The notes beneath the pieces were generated by a model. The model saw only the letters and a program-made list of their open reading frames with translations. It was not told the origin of the DNA and searched no databases. 64,000 nt of DNA from CAVWXT01 sp963759115 (GTDB taxonomy: Bacteria; Planctomycetota; Planctomycetia; Pirellulales; Thermoguttaceae), in contig CAVWXT010000005.1 in assembly GCA_963759115.1 (NCBI GenBank), positions 1,178,001-1,242,000 of the forward strand. The letters run 5' to 3'. The position numbers and the translations under genes were made by a program. Shown here in pieces: positions 27,440 to 36,570 of this stretch; within the stretch, counting starts at the first letter, position 1; each line of letters opens with the position of its first letter.

Positions 27440-28216
27440 GTTGTTCCGCCTTCGTCGACTTCGGCCACGACCAGGTCCACTCCCGCCGCCAACAGCTTCG
27501 CGCGCCACTCCGGGGCGATGCCGCCATCGGCGACCAAGTGCTGCACGGCGTCCAGCGGGCACAGGTGGGTGAGGCTTTGGTGGCCGAACTTCGTGCTGTC
27601 GGCCACGACGATCACCTCATTGGCGGCCCGCATCATCGCCCGCTCGGTCTCCACCAACAACAGGTCGTCGTTGAAGAAACCCGCGTCGTGAATCCCCGCC
27701 ACGCTGAGGATTGCCTTCCGCACCCGGACCATCGCCAACATCCGGTCGGCATAGGGTCCGCGCGCGACGCCCGATCGCGGGCAGATGTTTCCGCCTATCA
27801 ATACTAGGTCGCTGTTGCCATCCGATGCGAAGAGATTGGCCACCGGCAACGACGTGGTCACGACGTGCAATGGCCGGCCGACCAGCAGGCGAGCAACCTC
27901 ATAGGTTGTACTGCCACCATCCACAAGTATGGTATCGCCGTCCGCCACTAGTCCCACGGCCGCGGCGGCGATGGCCTTCTTCTTCTCCCATGCGGCCGGC
28001 TGCTGGGCATCGAAGTGGGGCAACTTGGGTGAACTCCCCGTGTAGAGCGACTCCGCCGTGGATGCGCCGGGCCAGCCCTTGCTCCTCCAACTGCGTCAGG
28101 TCGCGGCGGACCGTGGATTCCGACACCCCGAGCCGCTCCACCAGCTCCGGCAGCGAGGCGAAGCGGTGGGTGCGAACCAGTTCCAGCAAACGGTTGCGAC
28201 GTTCCTCGGTGAGCAT
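27436..28216 (-). CDS. DeoR/GlpR-family transcriptional regulator of the BMC operon
   Basis: About 259 residues. The winged helix-turn-helix (LPELVERLGVSESTVRRDL, then RRIHGG) is followed by the phosphosugar-binding domain (DTILVDGGSTTYEVAR, LIGGNICPRSG, DSTKFGHQS). One extra A near 28025 (ACCCAAGTTG for ACCCAGTTG) divides the frame. As first gene of the operon it likely represses its own operon until a sugar phosphate binds; the effector is inferred to be a rhamnose/fucose pathway intermediate. Confidence 0.9.
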
Positions 28217-28506
28217 CGGTGCTGCTCAAAAGCCTTCCAGCAACGGGATCCCACACCCAAGTATCCCAGACGGAACGATGGATTGCAAGCGTATCCTTTC
28301 ACTTAAATGGAAGATTATGATAGATTTCATTCACTAGTGATACATCTAACGGGTTCATTACATGTAGCTATTATAACTATTAGAGTAATTACCTGTGGCT
28401 CGGAAGCAGAAATCTTCCAGCACGTCCTTCTGACAAACGACGCACGCCGACCTGACCTGGGGCGTATAGAATTAAGGGGGCGAAGATAGGAAAGACCCAC
28501 GAGACC
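28217..28506. other. Upstream region of the BMC operon
   Basis: The stretch 28300-28400 is strikingly AT-rich for this window. On the minus strand a TATAAT sits at 28370-28375 but no good -35 stands 16-18 bases before it. I see no clear operator palindrome. It also precedes the plus-strand receiver gene. Confidence 0.4.
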
Positions 28507-28911
28507 ATGAAGACGGTTCTATTTGCAGACGACAACGAGGCGTTTCGTGAACTTTGTCGCCGTGTGTTTGAGGAGGAGGGATACCGGGTCGTGCTCGCCC
28601 AAGACGGCGCCGAGGCGATAGGCGTCGTGCAAGCGGAGAGTCCCGACGTGGCGATCCTGGATGTCCGCATGCCACTCAAGGATGGTTTGGAGGCCGCCGA
28701 AAGAATTCACGCCATTGCACCGGGCGTCCCCGTCATCCTCTACACAGCCTATGATGACATTTGTTCCAGTGATCGGCGATCGCAGTTTGCCGCCGCCTGC
28801 ATCGACAAAAGTTCGGATTTCACGGAACTAACGCTAGCCGTCGGGCGTCTACTGTCGGTGGGCGGCCAAGGCAATTCGTACCGTTTTGGACTGCCACCAC
28901 GAGGGGGATGA
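28507..28911 (+). CDS. Stand-alone response-regulator receiver protein
   Basis: 134 residues, a single CheY-like domain. The acidic pocket is ADDN (residues 8-10), the phosphorylated Asp lies in AILDVRMPL (about residue 53), followed by the Thr in LYTAYDD and Lys in CIDKSS. There is no output domain, so it must act through a partner. No kinase is nearby. Divergent from the BMC operon and upstream of the Hsp70 pair; function unknown. Confidence 0.85.
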   Translation: MKTVLFADDNEAFRELCRRVFEEEGYRVVLAQDGAEAIGVVQAESPDVAILDVRMPLKDGLEAAERIHAIAPGVPVILYTAYDDICSSDRRSQFAAACIDKSSDFTELTLAVGRLLSVGGQGNSYRFGLPPRGG

Positions 28912-29198
28912 ACGAGCGGGGCCGGAACCGACGTTGTGAGCACCCGCGGGACAGATTGCCAACCGCCGACGAATGATCAACCTGTGCGGCCAGTAGTAGA
29001 CCGGTTGGCAACCTGTCCTGCGGGCGGGTACCGAGTCGGTGCGAATTGCGGTCTTTTCTGTACCCCCCCATATTAGTGCATAGATGGACCCAGCTTGAGA
29101 CTTCCCACCTTTCGGGCTAGACTAAGGGTTTACTGCATCGCGCGAGGTTTCAATTCGGCGTCCTGCTCTGAGCATCCTTGGTCCGGCAGCACACACTC
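28912..29198. other. Intergenic region without recognised features
   Basis: About 290 bases upstream of the Hsp70-like pair. There is no convincing gene; the repeated phrases AACCGACG..TTGCCAACCG and CCGGTTGGCAACC form a loose inverted repeat around 28921-29011. No promoter of good quality was seen. Confidence 0.3.
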
Positions 29199-31340
29199 AT
29201 GCCCCGCGAACGTCCCGTCGGAATCGATCTCGGCACCACCTTCTCGGCTGTGGCCTGGGTGGATGAGTCGGGCCATACGGAGGTCATCCGCAACAGCGAA
29301 GGCGAACTGCTGACGCCCAGTGTGGTGCTGTTCACGGATAACGAGGTCGTCGTCGGCAAAGAGGCTCGCACAGCCACCACCGCCCAACCCGATTTGGTGG
29401 CCGAATGGGTCAAGCGCGACATGGGCCTGCCGTACTACACGCGGGCGATCCACGGGCAGAAGCTCCCGCCGGAAGTGATTCAGGCGTGCATCCTCAGGAA
29501 GCTCAAAGCGGACATCGTCACCACACTCGGTTCGGTCGAGCGCGTTGTGATTACCGTGCCGGCGTACTTCGACGAACCCCGCCGCAAGGGCACTGCCGAC
29601 GCCGGCGAGATGGCGGGCCTCAAGGTGCTCGACATCGTCAACGAGCCGACGGCTGCCGCGCTGGCCTTCGGCGAGAAGTTGGGCTATCTTACGCCCGGCA
29701 CCACCCCTCAAGCCAAAATGACGTTGTTCGTCTTCGATCTCGGCGGCGGCACGTTCGACGCGACGTTGCTGCGGCTGGCACCCGGCAACATCCAGACCAT
29801 TGCCACCGACGGCGACGTGCAATTGGGCGGCCACGATTGGGACATGCGGATGGCCGAGTACGTTGCCGATCAGTTCCAGAAGGAGCAGGATCTCGACCCG
29901 CGGCAGGACCGCGCCGCCATGAACCGCGTTCTTGCCGCGGTGATCGACGCCAAGCACACCCTCAGCGCCCGCAGTCGCGCCACCGTGCGCGTCGAGATGG
30001 AGGGACGGACGACGGAAGTGGCGGTGACCCGCGAGCAGTTCGAAGAAATGACGGCCGACCTGCTGGAGCGGACGGCCTACACGACCCGACAACTGTTGGC
30101 GGCCGCCAAGATGGAGTGGAAGGACGTCACGCGACTGCTGCTGGTGGGCGGGTCGACGCGGATGCCGATGGTCGTGAACATGCTGCGGCAGATGAGCGGC
30201 ATCGAGCCCGACCGCACGGTAAATCCCGACGAGGCCGTGGCCCGTGGCGCCGCCCTGTATGCCGCCTATCTCATGGCGGAAGAAAAGGGGGGCGGCCAAC
30301 AGGCCGGCCTGAAGATCACCAACGTGAACTCCCACAGTCTCGGCGTGGAAGGCATCGCCCCCGAGACGCTGCGAAAGACGAACGTGATCCTCATTCCCCG
30401 CAACACGCCGTTGCCGGCCAAGGCCAAGAAGCGGTTCGCCACGAAGTCGGAGAACCAGCGTTCGATCGCGGTGCAGATTCTCGAGGGAGAAAGCTCGCTG
30501 CCGGGCGAGTGTACGGCCATCGGCCGGACGGTGATTCACGACCTGCCGGAAGGACTGCCGAAGAACTGGCCCGTCGAGGTTACATTTCAGTACGGGACGA
30601 ACGGCCGCCTGAAGGTCCACGCCGCGGTGCCGGGCACGCACCATGCGACGACGCTCGACTTGGAACGTGCGGTGGGCATGTCGAACGAAGGGATCGCCCG
30701 GTGGAAGCAGCCGGTCGGCGCGGCGGCGGGCTTCGACAGCTTTGAATCAATGGTGCAAGACGCGATCAAGGTGGCGGCCGCCGAAGCGATGTACACGGAG
30801 GCCCCGCGTACGCCGGCCGCGGAATCGGCCGCGCCAGAATCGGCGCCGCTGCCTGCGGTTGAATCGACGGCCGCAGGGGCTGCGCCCTTGCCCGGTTTCG
30901 AGTCGATTCTCCAAGACGCCCTGGCGGTGACCGACTTCGGCTCGATGGTCAAAGAGGCAATGGAGATCGCAGAGGCAGACAGAGCTGCACACCCGGTGAC
31001 GAGGCCGCCTGCGCCGGCGGAGGACGCTCGCGCCGCTACGGCCTCGATACCCCAGCGCAGCGCGTGGGCGCCGGAGACCGCCGCGCCGTCGCGATGGTCG
31101 GATTCGGCCCCGTCGTCGCCAGCCGCGGCCGCGCCGGCCAAGGCCAATAGACCCGTCTCCCCCCAGACGCCGTCAACCACCGCCGATACGGCGGAAAAGC
31201 CCAGGGCGGCTTCGCGCAAGCCGAAGGTGAGCCTTCCCGAGGGGTCGCGCGGGCTGTACAGGGTGGTCGGCTTCGTCGTCTTTGGAATCCTCGGGGTGGG
31301 AATTGGACTTCTCTTCCTTCATTGGCTGGGGCGTTTCTGA
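29199..31340 (+). CDS. Hsp70/DnaK-like ATPase with C-terminal membrane anchor
   Basis: 713 residues from ATG 29199. The ATPase domain is complete: GIDLGTTFSAVAW, VPAYFDEPRRKGT, NEPTAAALAFG, FDLGGGTFDATLL and LLVGGSTRMP. The substrate-binding domain is short (NVNSHSLGVEGI onwards). Instead of the helical lid of DnaK there is a long Ala/Pro-rich linker with two related acidic patches (FDSFESMVQDAIKV and GFESILQDALAV) and one membrane helix at the very end (VVGFVVFGILGVGIGLLFL). This would place the chaperone on the cytoplasmic face of the membrane. It is followed by a second Hsp70-like gene with a TGATG overlap. Not the housekeeping DnaK. Confidence 0.85.
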   Translation: MPRERPVGIDLGTTFSAVAWVDESGHTEVIRNSEGELLTPSVVLFTDNEVVVGKEARTATTAQPDLVAEWVKRDMGLPYYTRAIHGQKLPPEVIQACILRKLKADIVTTLGSVERVVITVPAYFDEPRRKGTADAGEMAGLKVLDIVNEPTAAALAFGEKLGYLTPGTTPQAKMTLFVFDLGGGTFDATLLRLAPGNIQTIATDGDVQLGGHDWDMRMAEYVADQFQKEQDLDPRQDRAAMNRVLAAVIDAKHTLSARSRATVRVEMEGRTTEVAVTREQFEEMTADLLERTAYTTRQLLAAAKMEWKDVTRLLLVGGSTRMPMVVNMLRQMSGIEPDRTVNPDEAVARGAALYAAYLMAEEKGGGQQAGLKITNVNSHSLGVEGIAPETLRKTNVILIPRNTPLPAKAKKRFATKSENQRSIAVQILEGESSLPGECTAIGRTVIHDLPEGLPKNWPVEVTFQYGTNGRLKVHAAVPGTHHATTLDLERAVGMSNEGIARWKQPVGAAAGFDSFESMVQDAIKVAAAEAMYTEAPRTPAAESAAPESAPLPAVESTAAGAAPLPGFESILQDALAVTDFGSMVKEAMEIAEADRAAHPVTRPPAPAEDARAATASIPQRSAWAPETAAPSRWSDSAPSSPAAAAPAKANRPVSPQTPSTTADTAEKPRAASRKPKVSLPEGSRGLYRVVGFVVFGILGVGIGLLFLHWLGRF

Positions 31341-32901
31341 TGAAAGCAAATGGCAACTCGCAGTCTTCCGCCCTGGCAATCGGCATTGACCTGGGCACCA
31401 CGTTTTCCGTGCTGGCGCGGCTCGACGAGCGCGGCCGGCCGGTGACGGTGGTCAACGGCGAGGGTGACCTGTTGACGCCCAGCGTGGTGCTCTTCGACGG
31501 CGACGACGTGGTCGTGGGCAAGGAAGCGATGAAGGCCCTCGTCTGCGAAGCCGATCACGTGGCCGAATGTTCGAAGCGCGACGTCGGCCATCGCGTGTAC
31601 CACAAGCAGTTTGAGGGAAAGACGTATCCGCCGGAGGTGATCGAGGCGTTCATCCTCAATAAGATGCGCGGCGACGCGACACGACAGATCGGCCCCTTCA
31701 GCAAGGTGGTGATCACGGTGCCGGCGTACTTCGACGAGGTCCGCCGCAAGGCCACGCAGGACTCGGGCTATATGGCCGGCTTCGAGGTGTTGGACATCAT
31801 CAACGAGCCCACCGCCGCTGCCCTGTCCTTCGGTTTTCAGCACGGCTACTTGAATGTGGGGGGGGCAGCACCGAGCCGCAACACGTCTTGGTATATGATT
31901 TGGGCGGCGGCACGTTCGACGTGACCGTGATGGAGATTCGCGGCAGGCAATTCAACGCCTTGGCGACCGACGGCGACGTGCGGCTGGGCGGCTACGACTG
32001 GGACCAGCGGATGGTCGATCTGGTGGCCGAAGATTTCATTCGGCAGCACCAGATGGACCCGCGCCAGGACGTCGTGGCCGCCGGCAAACTCTGGCGGGAA
32101 TGCGAGGACGCCAAACGGACTCTCTCTGCACGGCAGAAGGCGTCGGTGCCCTGCGACTTCCGCGGCGTCTCCACCCGCGTCGAGATCGGCCGGACGCAGT
32201 TCGAGGAGGCCACGCAGGACCTTTTGGATCGGACGCGGTTCACGACCGTTCAGGCATTGAAGGCGGCGGGACTGGACTGGAAGGAGATCGACCGCGTGCT
32301 GCTGGTGGGCGGATCGAGCCGCATGCCCATGGTGCGCGACATGCTCCACAAGCTTTCCGGCAAGCCGCCCGACGATTCGGTGGCAGCCGACGAGGCGGTG
32401 GCACACGGTGCGGCCTTGCACGCCTCGCTGATTCTTGCCCAGCAGCAGGGCCTGCCCCCCGAGTTTAAGATCCGGAACGTCAACTCGCACAGCTTGGGCG
32501 TGGTGGGCGTCGACCCGCTGACCCAGCGCCGCCGCAATGGCACGCTGATCCCCCGCAACACCGCCTTGCCCGTGAGCGCCAAGCGAATCTTCCGCACCAA
32601 GACGGCCGGCCAGCGCTCGATCCGCGTGGAGATCGTCGAGGGCGAGAGCCCTTCGGCCGACGATTGCACCTCGATCGGCCACTGCTCGGTCCGCCAGTTG
32701 CCGGACGGTTTGCCGGCCAAGTCGCCAGTGGAGGTACTGTTTCACTACAAGCCGAACGGGCGGCTGAAGGTGCGGGTGGCGGTGCCGGGCACCGAGCACG
32801 AGGTCGCCACCAAGATCGTCCGCGAGAACAGCCTCAGCAAGGAACACATGGACGCCTGGCGGCAGCGGATCTGCGGCCTGCCGCCCACCGACTATCGCTG
32901 A
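31340..32901 (+). CDS. Second Hsp70/DnaK-like ATPase
   Basis: About 520 residues; start ATG overlaps the first gene's stop (TGATG). A run of eight G near 31858-31865 carries an indel that splits the frame between GYLNVG and VYDLGGGTFDVTVM. ATPase motifs GIDLGTTFSVLARL, VPAYFDEVRRKAT, NEPTAAALSFG and LLVGGSSRMP are present, and the beta substrate domain starts NVNSHSLGVVGV. It ends shortly after it (GLPPTDYR), with neither lid nor membrane helix. Pairing with an anchored paralogue suggests they work together. Confidence 0.85.
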
Positions 32902-32930
32902 GGCTGGACGTTGCCGTTCACGGTGTCATG

Positions 32931-33016
32931 CCGTAGAAGCGGAATCTTGCCGGTTTACGTCTGCTCCAGGAGCACTTGCTCGCACTACGGTAACGCGGCA
33001 AGATGCCGCGTCTTCG
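32931..33016. repeat. Inverted repeat GCGGAATCTTGCCG / CGGCAAGATGCCGC
   Basis: Two facing 14-base arms with two mismatches, about 50 bases apart, between the convergent Hsp70-like and site-2 protease genes. It may serve as a bidirectional terminator; no T run follows. Confidence 0.4.
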
Positions 33017-33027
33017 CAACCGCCCCA

Positions 33028-34065
33028 TTACGCGCTCGCCCGGACACACACCAACGCCGAGAGCGACGCAATCAGGAGGACGAACATCGCGAAGGCGACG
33101 CGGTCGGGTTTTGCATCTTTCGTCTTTGCAAGGGATCGGCATAGCGCCACAATGGCGACGATCAGGATCAGCCCCTCACCGGTAAGGAACCACGCGACGC
33201 CCAGCGCTGCCGTTGTCAGCAGCGCCTGACTGCGCGACAACGCGTGGAAACCGCGGCTGCCGTCGAGCGGTCCGATGGGGATCAAGTTGAAGAGGTTGAT
33301 GAAGGCGCCCAGGTGGGCGATGGCTGCCCAGACGGCGACATCGGTAGCAAGGTAGAGCAGCCAGCACGCCACCGCGGCGCCCATTCCCCAAAGCGGGCCA
33401 GCAAGGCCAATCCGGGCATCTTCCGCGGGATTGGATGGATGCTGCCGGAGACGAATCAGCGCACCAAACCCGGGGATGAACATGGGCGCCGTCGCCTTGA
33501 AACCGTAACGCCGCAAGGCATCGACGTGGCCCATCTCGTGAATATAGATGCTGACTACCAGCCCCAGGGCAAACGGCCAGCCCCACGCCGTCCAATACAC
33601 GGCGAAAGAAGCGAACATGGAGAGGAACGTGCTCGACTTGGTCAGACCCAGCAGCAGCAGTTTGCCCTTGGTGACCAACAGCACGAACACCACCTTGAAC
33701 TTCCAGATCAGCATCCCCAGGAAGCCCAGCCCGGCCAGGGCCTTTCCTGCCGTGGCCCGGCCCTCGGACGATTTGGGGGCCGGCAACGCTATGCCCGCAC
33801 TGTCAAGTTGCCGGCCCAACTGTTCAATTTGCGACTGGATCGCCGCAAACTGGGTTGTTTCCGGCGGCAATAGATCGAGCGCGGTACGCCAGCAGGCGAG
33901 CGCCTGGCTGATGTCCCCCGCCTGCTGCGCGGCGGACGCCTCTCGCGCCAGGGCCTCCAACTGGGCGGCGTGCGTCAGTCGGTGGCATCCGGGACAGGCG
34001 AGCAAGCCCGGCGAAATCTCTGCCCCACAGGACGGGCAGGCGAGTGTGGCGGAAGAATCGCTCAT
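33028..34065 (-). CDS. Zinc-ribbon site-2 protease family protein (M50)
   Basis: 345 residues from ATG 34065. An N-terminal zinc ribbon (CPSCGAEIS, CPGCHRL) and a helical segment are followed by a multi-helix membrane domain with HEMGH, the M50 active-site motif, and the second catalytic motif NLIPIGPLDGSRG. Such proteases cut within the membrane, often in signalling. The ATG overlaps the stop of the upstream zinc-ribbon membrane gene. The substrate is unknown. Confidence 0.88.
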   Translation of the reverse strand: MSDSSATLACPSCGAEISPGLLACPGCHRLTHAAQLEALAREASAAQQAGDISQALACWRTALDLLPPETTQFAAIQSQIEQLGRQLDSAGIALPAPKSSEGRATAGKALAGLGFLGMLIWKFKVVFVLLVTKGKLLLLGLTKSSTFLSMFASFAVYWTAWGWPFALGLVVSIYIHEMGHVDALRRYGFKATAPMFIPGFGALIRLRQHPSNPAEDARIGLAGPLWGMGAAVACWLLYLATDVAVWAAIAHLGAFINLFNLIPIGPLDGSRGFHALSRSQALLTTAALGVAWFLTGEGLILIVAIVALCRSLAKTKDAKPDRVAFAMFVLLIASLSALVCVRASA

Positions 34066-34871
34066 ACACCCGGCGCCCCGGACGCAGTGGGTGGAGCGAG
34101 TTGAAATGGGCCGGCGATGCGGACGGACGATCGCTTGTTGATCTTCCATGCTTCGTACAGGCCGATCCCGATGATCAACAGCCCGATAATGTTCTGCAAT
34201 CCACCCACGAATGGCATTGCCAACGCCATGATGAACGCGATCAACAGGAACAGGGCAAGGAGGAGCGTTACCTTGACGGTTCCGGGCTTGGGCGCGGCGG
34301 CATCGAGGGGCGCCGGCTTCTCCACCGGCGCATCTCGGCCGGCGCCTTGTCGTCCGTCTTGCCGGCTATCGGGGCGTCTGCCCGTTGCGCCTGCGCCGCT
34401 TCCCGCTCGCGGAATTGCCGCACGAACTCCGTGACGATATCCGGCACGTATTGAGGCGCTGATGCAACTGTAGGTCAGCACGACGGCGAGCGTCTGATAG
34501 AACCAGCCACCCCGTCCCCTCGCACCCTTGCGGACCGCGAGGCCGACCATCACGCCGACGAGGATGGCAATCAGCCCGATCTCGTACCCAGTGGTCCTTC
34601 TGACCGCGTACCAGAGCGCCGCGCCCGCCAGACCGGCCAGCAGGCCAAAGGCGGTGGCGGCGAGGGCCCGCGTGAAACTCGACCCGCCAGCCAGAGATGC
34701 CCCGATCTTGCCGTGGCATTGGTCGCAAACGATCGCCGCATTGACCGTATAGTAGGTCTGCGCGATGGGCCGTTTGCAGGCACAACAAACTGAGGCAGCG
34801 GTCTGCGGCGCCGCATACTCAGCCTTGTCAAACTGCAACGACGTTGCCGGGGGGGATTCGTTTTCTGACAT
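34062..34871 (-). CDS. Membrane protein with N-terminal CxxC zinc ribbon
   Basis: 269 residues. The start carries CCACKRPIAQTYY and CDQCHGKIG, a four-Cys zinc-binding unit, then four or five membrane helices. The middle reads as low-quality sequence in the main frame, but the neighbouring frame gives QYVPDIVTEFVRQFREREAA, so two compensating indels near 34455 and 34330 are likely. The family is unknown; similar proteins with a zinc ribbon plus membrane helices are common in Planctomycetes. Coupled by overlap to the site-2 protease. Confidence 0.6.
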   Translation of the reverse strand: MSENESPPATSLQFDKAEYAAPQTAASVCCACKRPIAQTYYTVNAAIVCDQCHGKIGASLAGGSSFTRALAATAFGLLAGLAGAALWYAVRRTTGYEIGLIAILVGVMVGLAVRKGARGRGGWFYQTLAVVLTYSCISASIRAGYRHGVRAAIPRAGSGAGATGRRPDSRQDGRQGAGRDAPVEKPAPLDAAAPKPGTVKVTLLLALFLLIAFIMALAMPFVGGLQNIIGLLIIGIGLYEAWKINKRSSVRIAGPFQLAPPTASGAPGV

Positions 34872-35024
34872 GCCCTTTCCTTTCGCGAGTGAAGAAGGAA
34901 GTGCCTTGGGACATCGCGGGACTACGCGGCGTCATCCTCTTGCCGCGCCGAACTCTGGTCCGATTCTCCCAATCATACCACAGGAGAGGAACGCTGTCGG
35001 GAACGGTGACCCTATCTTCCCGGT

Positions 35025-36219
35025 TCATTGACACGGGTTTAGCATCACGTGCAGGATGTTCTCGTTACCACGTAACGACTCCACCAGCCGCGTCGAGGGG
35101 GACTGGTCCAACAGGATCGAGCAGCAGGCGGCCTGGGCGCCGGCGAAGATCGTGTTTTCGATTTCCTCGATGTTCACGCCTTCTTCGCGCAACCCGTCGA
35201 GCACGAATGCCAAGACGCCCACCCGGTCGAGGTGTCGAACGACCAGACGGAAGGTTGCGGGCGAGTGCGTACAGAGGTTGACCGTGCCGGCCGGGTGGCC
35301 CGTATTGAGAAAGACCTCCACGATCCGCACGACCTCGGCGGCCACGGCCTCGGCGGCCTGATCGGTGGAAGCCCCGACGTGCGGCGTGCAGGTCACCAGC
35401 GCGGTCAACTCCTTGTCGGTCCAATCGGCCTCGCCGCCGGCCGGCTCGCCCTCGAACACATCGAGCCCGACGCGAAGCCCCTTCTCGGCGATCGCCGCTC
35501 GAAGGGCCGCCGTATCGACCAGCGGGCCGCGCGAGGTGTTCACCAGGATCGCGCCGGGTTTCATGGCGTCGAAGAAGCTCTTGCCGACCAGGTGCTTGGT
35601 TTCCGGGGCCAGCGCCAGGTGGACGCTCACGGCGTCGGACGTCGCGGCCAGTTCCTCCACCGAGGCGGCATAACCCACGCCGTGCTCCTTGGCAATCGCC
35701 AGCGTGAGGCTCCGCGACCAGGCGACGACGGGCATTTCCAACCCGGCGGCGCGCTGGGCCACCGCCTTGCCGATCGCGCCGAAACCGAGGATGCCCAGGG
35801 TGCGGCCCGCCAACCCGCGGGCCTTGCCGAACTCCTTCTTCCGCCAGGCCCCGTTGCGGAGGGCCACGGTGGCGTCGACGATCCGCCGGTCGGCGGCCAC
35901 CAGCAGTCCGATGGCCAGTTCCGCCACGGCGGCGGTGTTCTTGCCGGGGCAATTGGCCACGTAGATGCCCCGCGCTGGCAGTGGCCAGGTCGATCGTGTC
36001 GACGCCCGCCCCGGCACGGATAATCAGCGAGAGTTGCGGCGCGGCCTGGATGGTTGCCGCGGTCACCTTGGTGGAGCGGACCACGAGGATGCCCACCTCG
36101 GCCATCGCCTGTGGGAGGTTCTCGGCGTTGAGATCGCTGCGCACCTCGACCTGGAGGTCGAGTTTCTGAAGCGACGTTACGGTTTCGGGCGACAGTTTGT
36201 CGACGATCAGGACTTTCAC
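35025..36219 (-). CDS. serA: D-3-phosphoglycerate dehydrogenase (short form with ACT domain)
   Basis: About 398 residues, GTG start at 36219 with AAGGAG six bases upstream. Substrate-binding part MKVLIVDKLSPETVTSL, NAD motif GILGFGAIGKAVAQ, catalytic Arg and Glu regions (NTSRGPLVD, GLDVFEGEP) and the His of CTPHVGAST are present; the last 75 residues are an ACT domain (GVLAFVLDGLREEGVNIEEI). A missing base near 35980 splits the frame. First step of serine synthesis. A TTGACA-N16-TACATA promoter lies upstream. Confidence 0.9.
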
Positions 36220-36309
36220 GGTGGACTCCTTCAGATCCTGGCGAACCGCGCGGGGTCCGCTGTCAGTGGAAATCGCCTTGGGGTTCGAGCCGCACAACCC
36301 GCTGCGTCC

Positions 36310-36337
36310 TATGTAGCAACAATCCTCTCCCTGTCAA
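36310..36337 (-). promoter_or_regulatory. Promoter of serA
   Basis: Minus strand TTGACA (36332-36337) and TACATA (36310-36315), 16 bases apart, about 90 bases upstream of the serA GTG. Confidence 0.5.
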
Positions 36338-36417
36338 TAGGGAGCCGTTCCTCCCATTGACACGTCTCGCGCCAGACCGCTAACATTCAGCCGTTCGGTC
36401 AAGCTCGGCAGCACGCC

Positions 36418-36568
36418 GGGTGCCACGGGCAGCTTGCCTGCCCGCGCGTGCGACTGGGGAGATGCCGTGCCGGGTGCCACGGGCAGCTTGCCTGCCCGTG
36501 CGTGTGACTGGGGAGATGCTGTGCGAGCGGCGCCCGACACGGGCAGACAAGCTGCCCGTGCCACCCAA
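36418..36568. repeat. Tandem and inverted copies of the CACGGGCAGCTTG repeat
   Basis: Two direct copies of about 58 bases (GGTGCCACGGGCAGCTTGCC..GACTGGGGAGATGC..GTG) are followed by one inverted half (CACGGGCAGACAAGCTGCCCG). The arms match those of the 114-bp MITE-like elements but the outer ends are missing, so this is a rearranged relative. Between serA and the CDF gene. Confidence 0.65.
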
Positions 36569-36570
36569 CG

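Noticed and set aside
28300..28400. AT-rich stretch as horizontally acquired DNA or attachment site
   Set aside because: Only 100 bases, located where the BMC operon promoter is expected; no integrase or tRNA nearby.
36334..36564. Frame with repeated Ala-Cys-Leu-Pro motifs
   Set aside because: It is the translation of the dispersed CACGGGCAG repeat.
36418..36568. CRISPR-like direct repeats
   Set aside because: Only two direct copies with no spacer of regular size and an inverted half copy; part of a MITE-like family.
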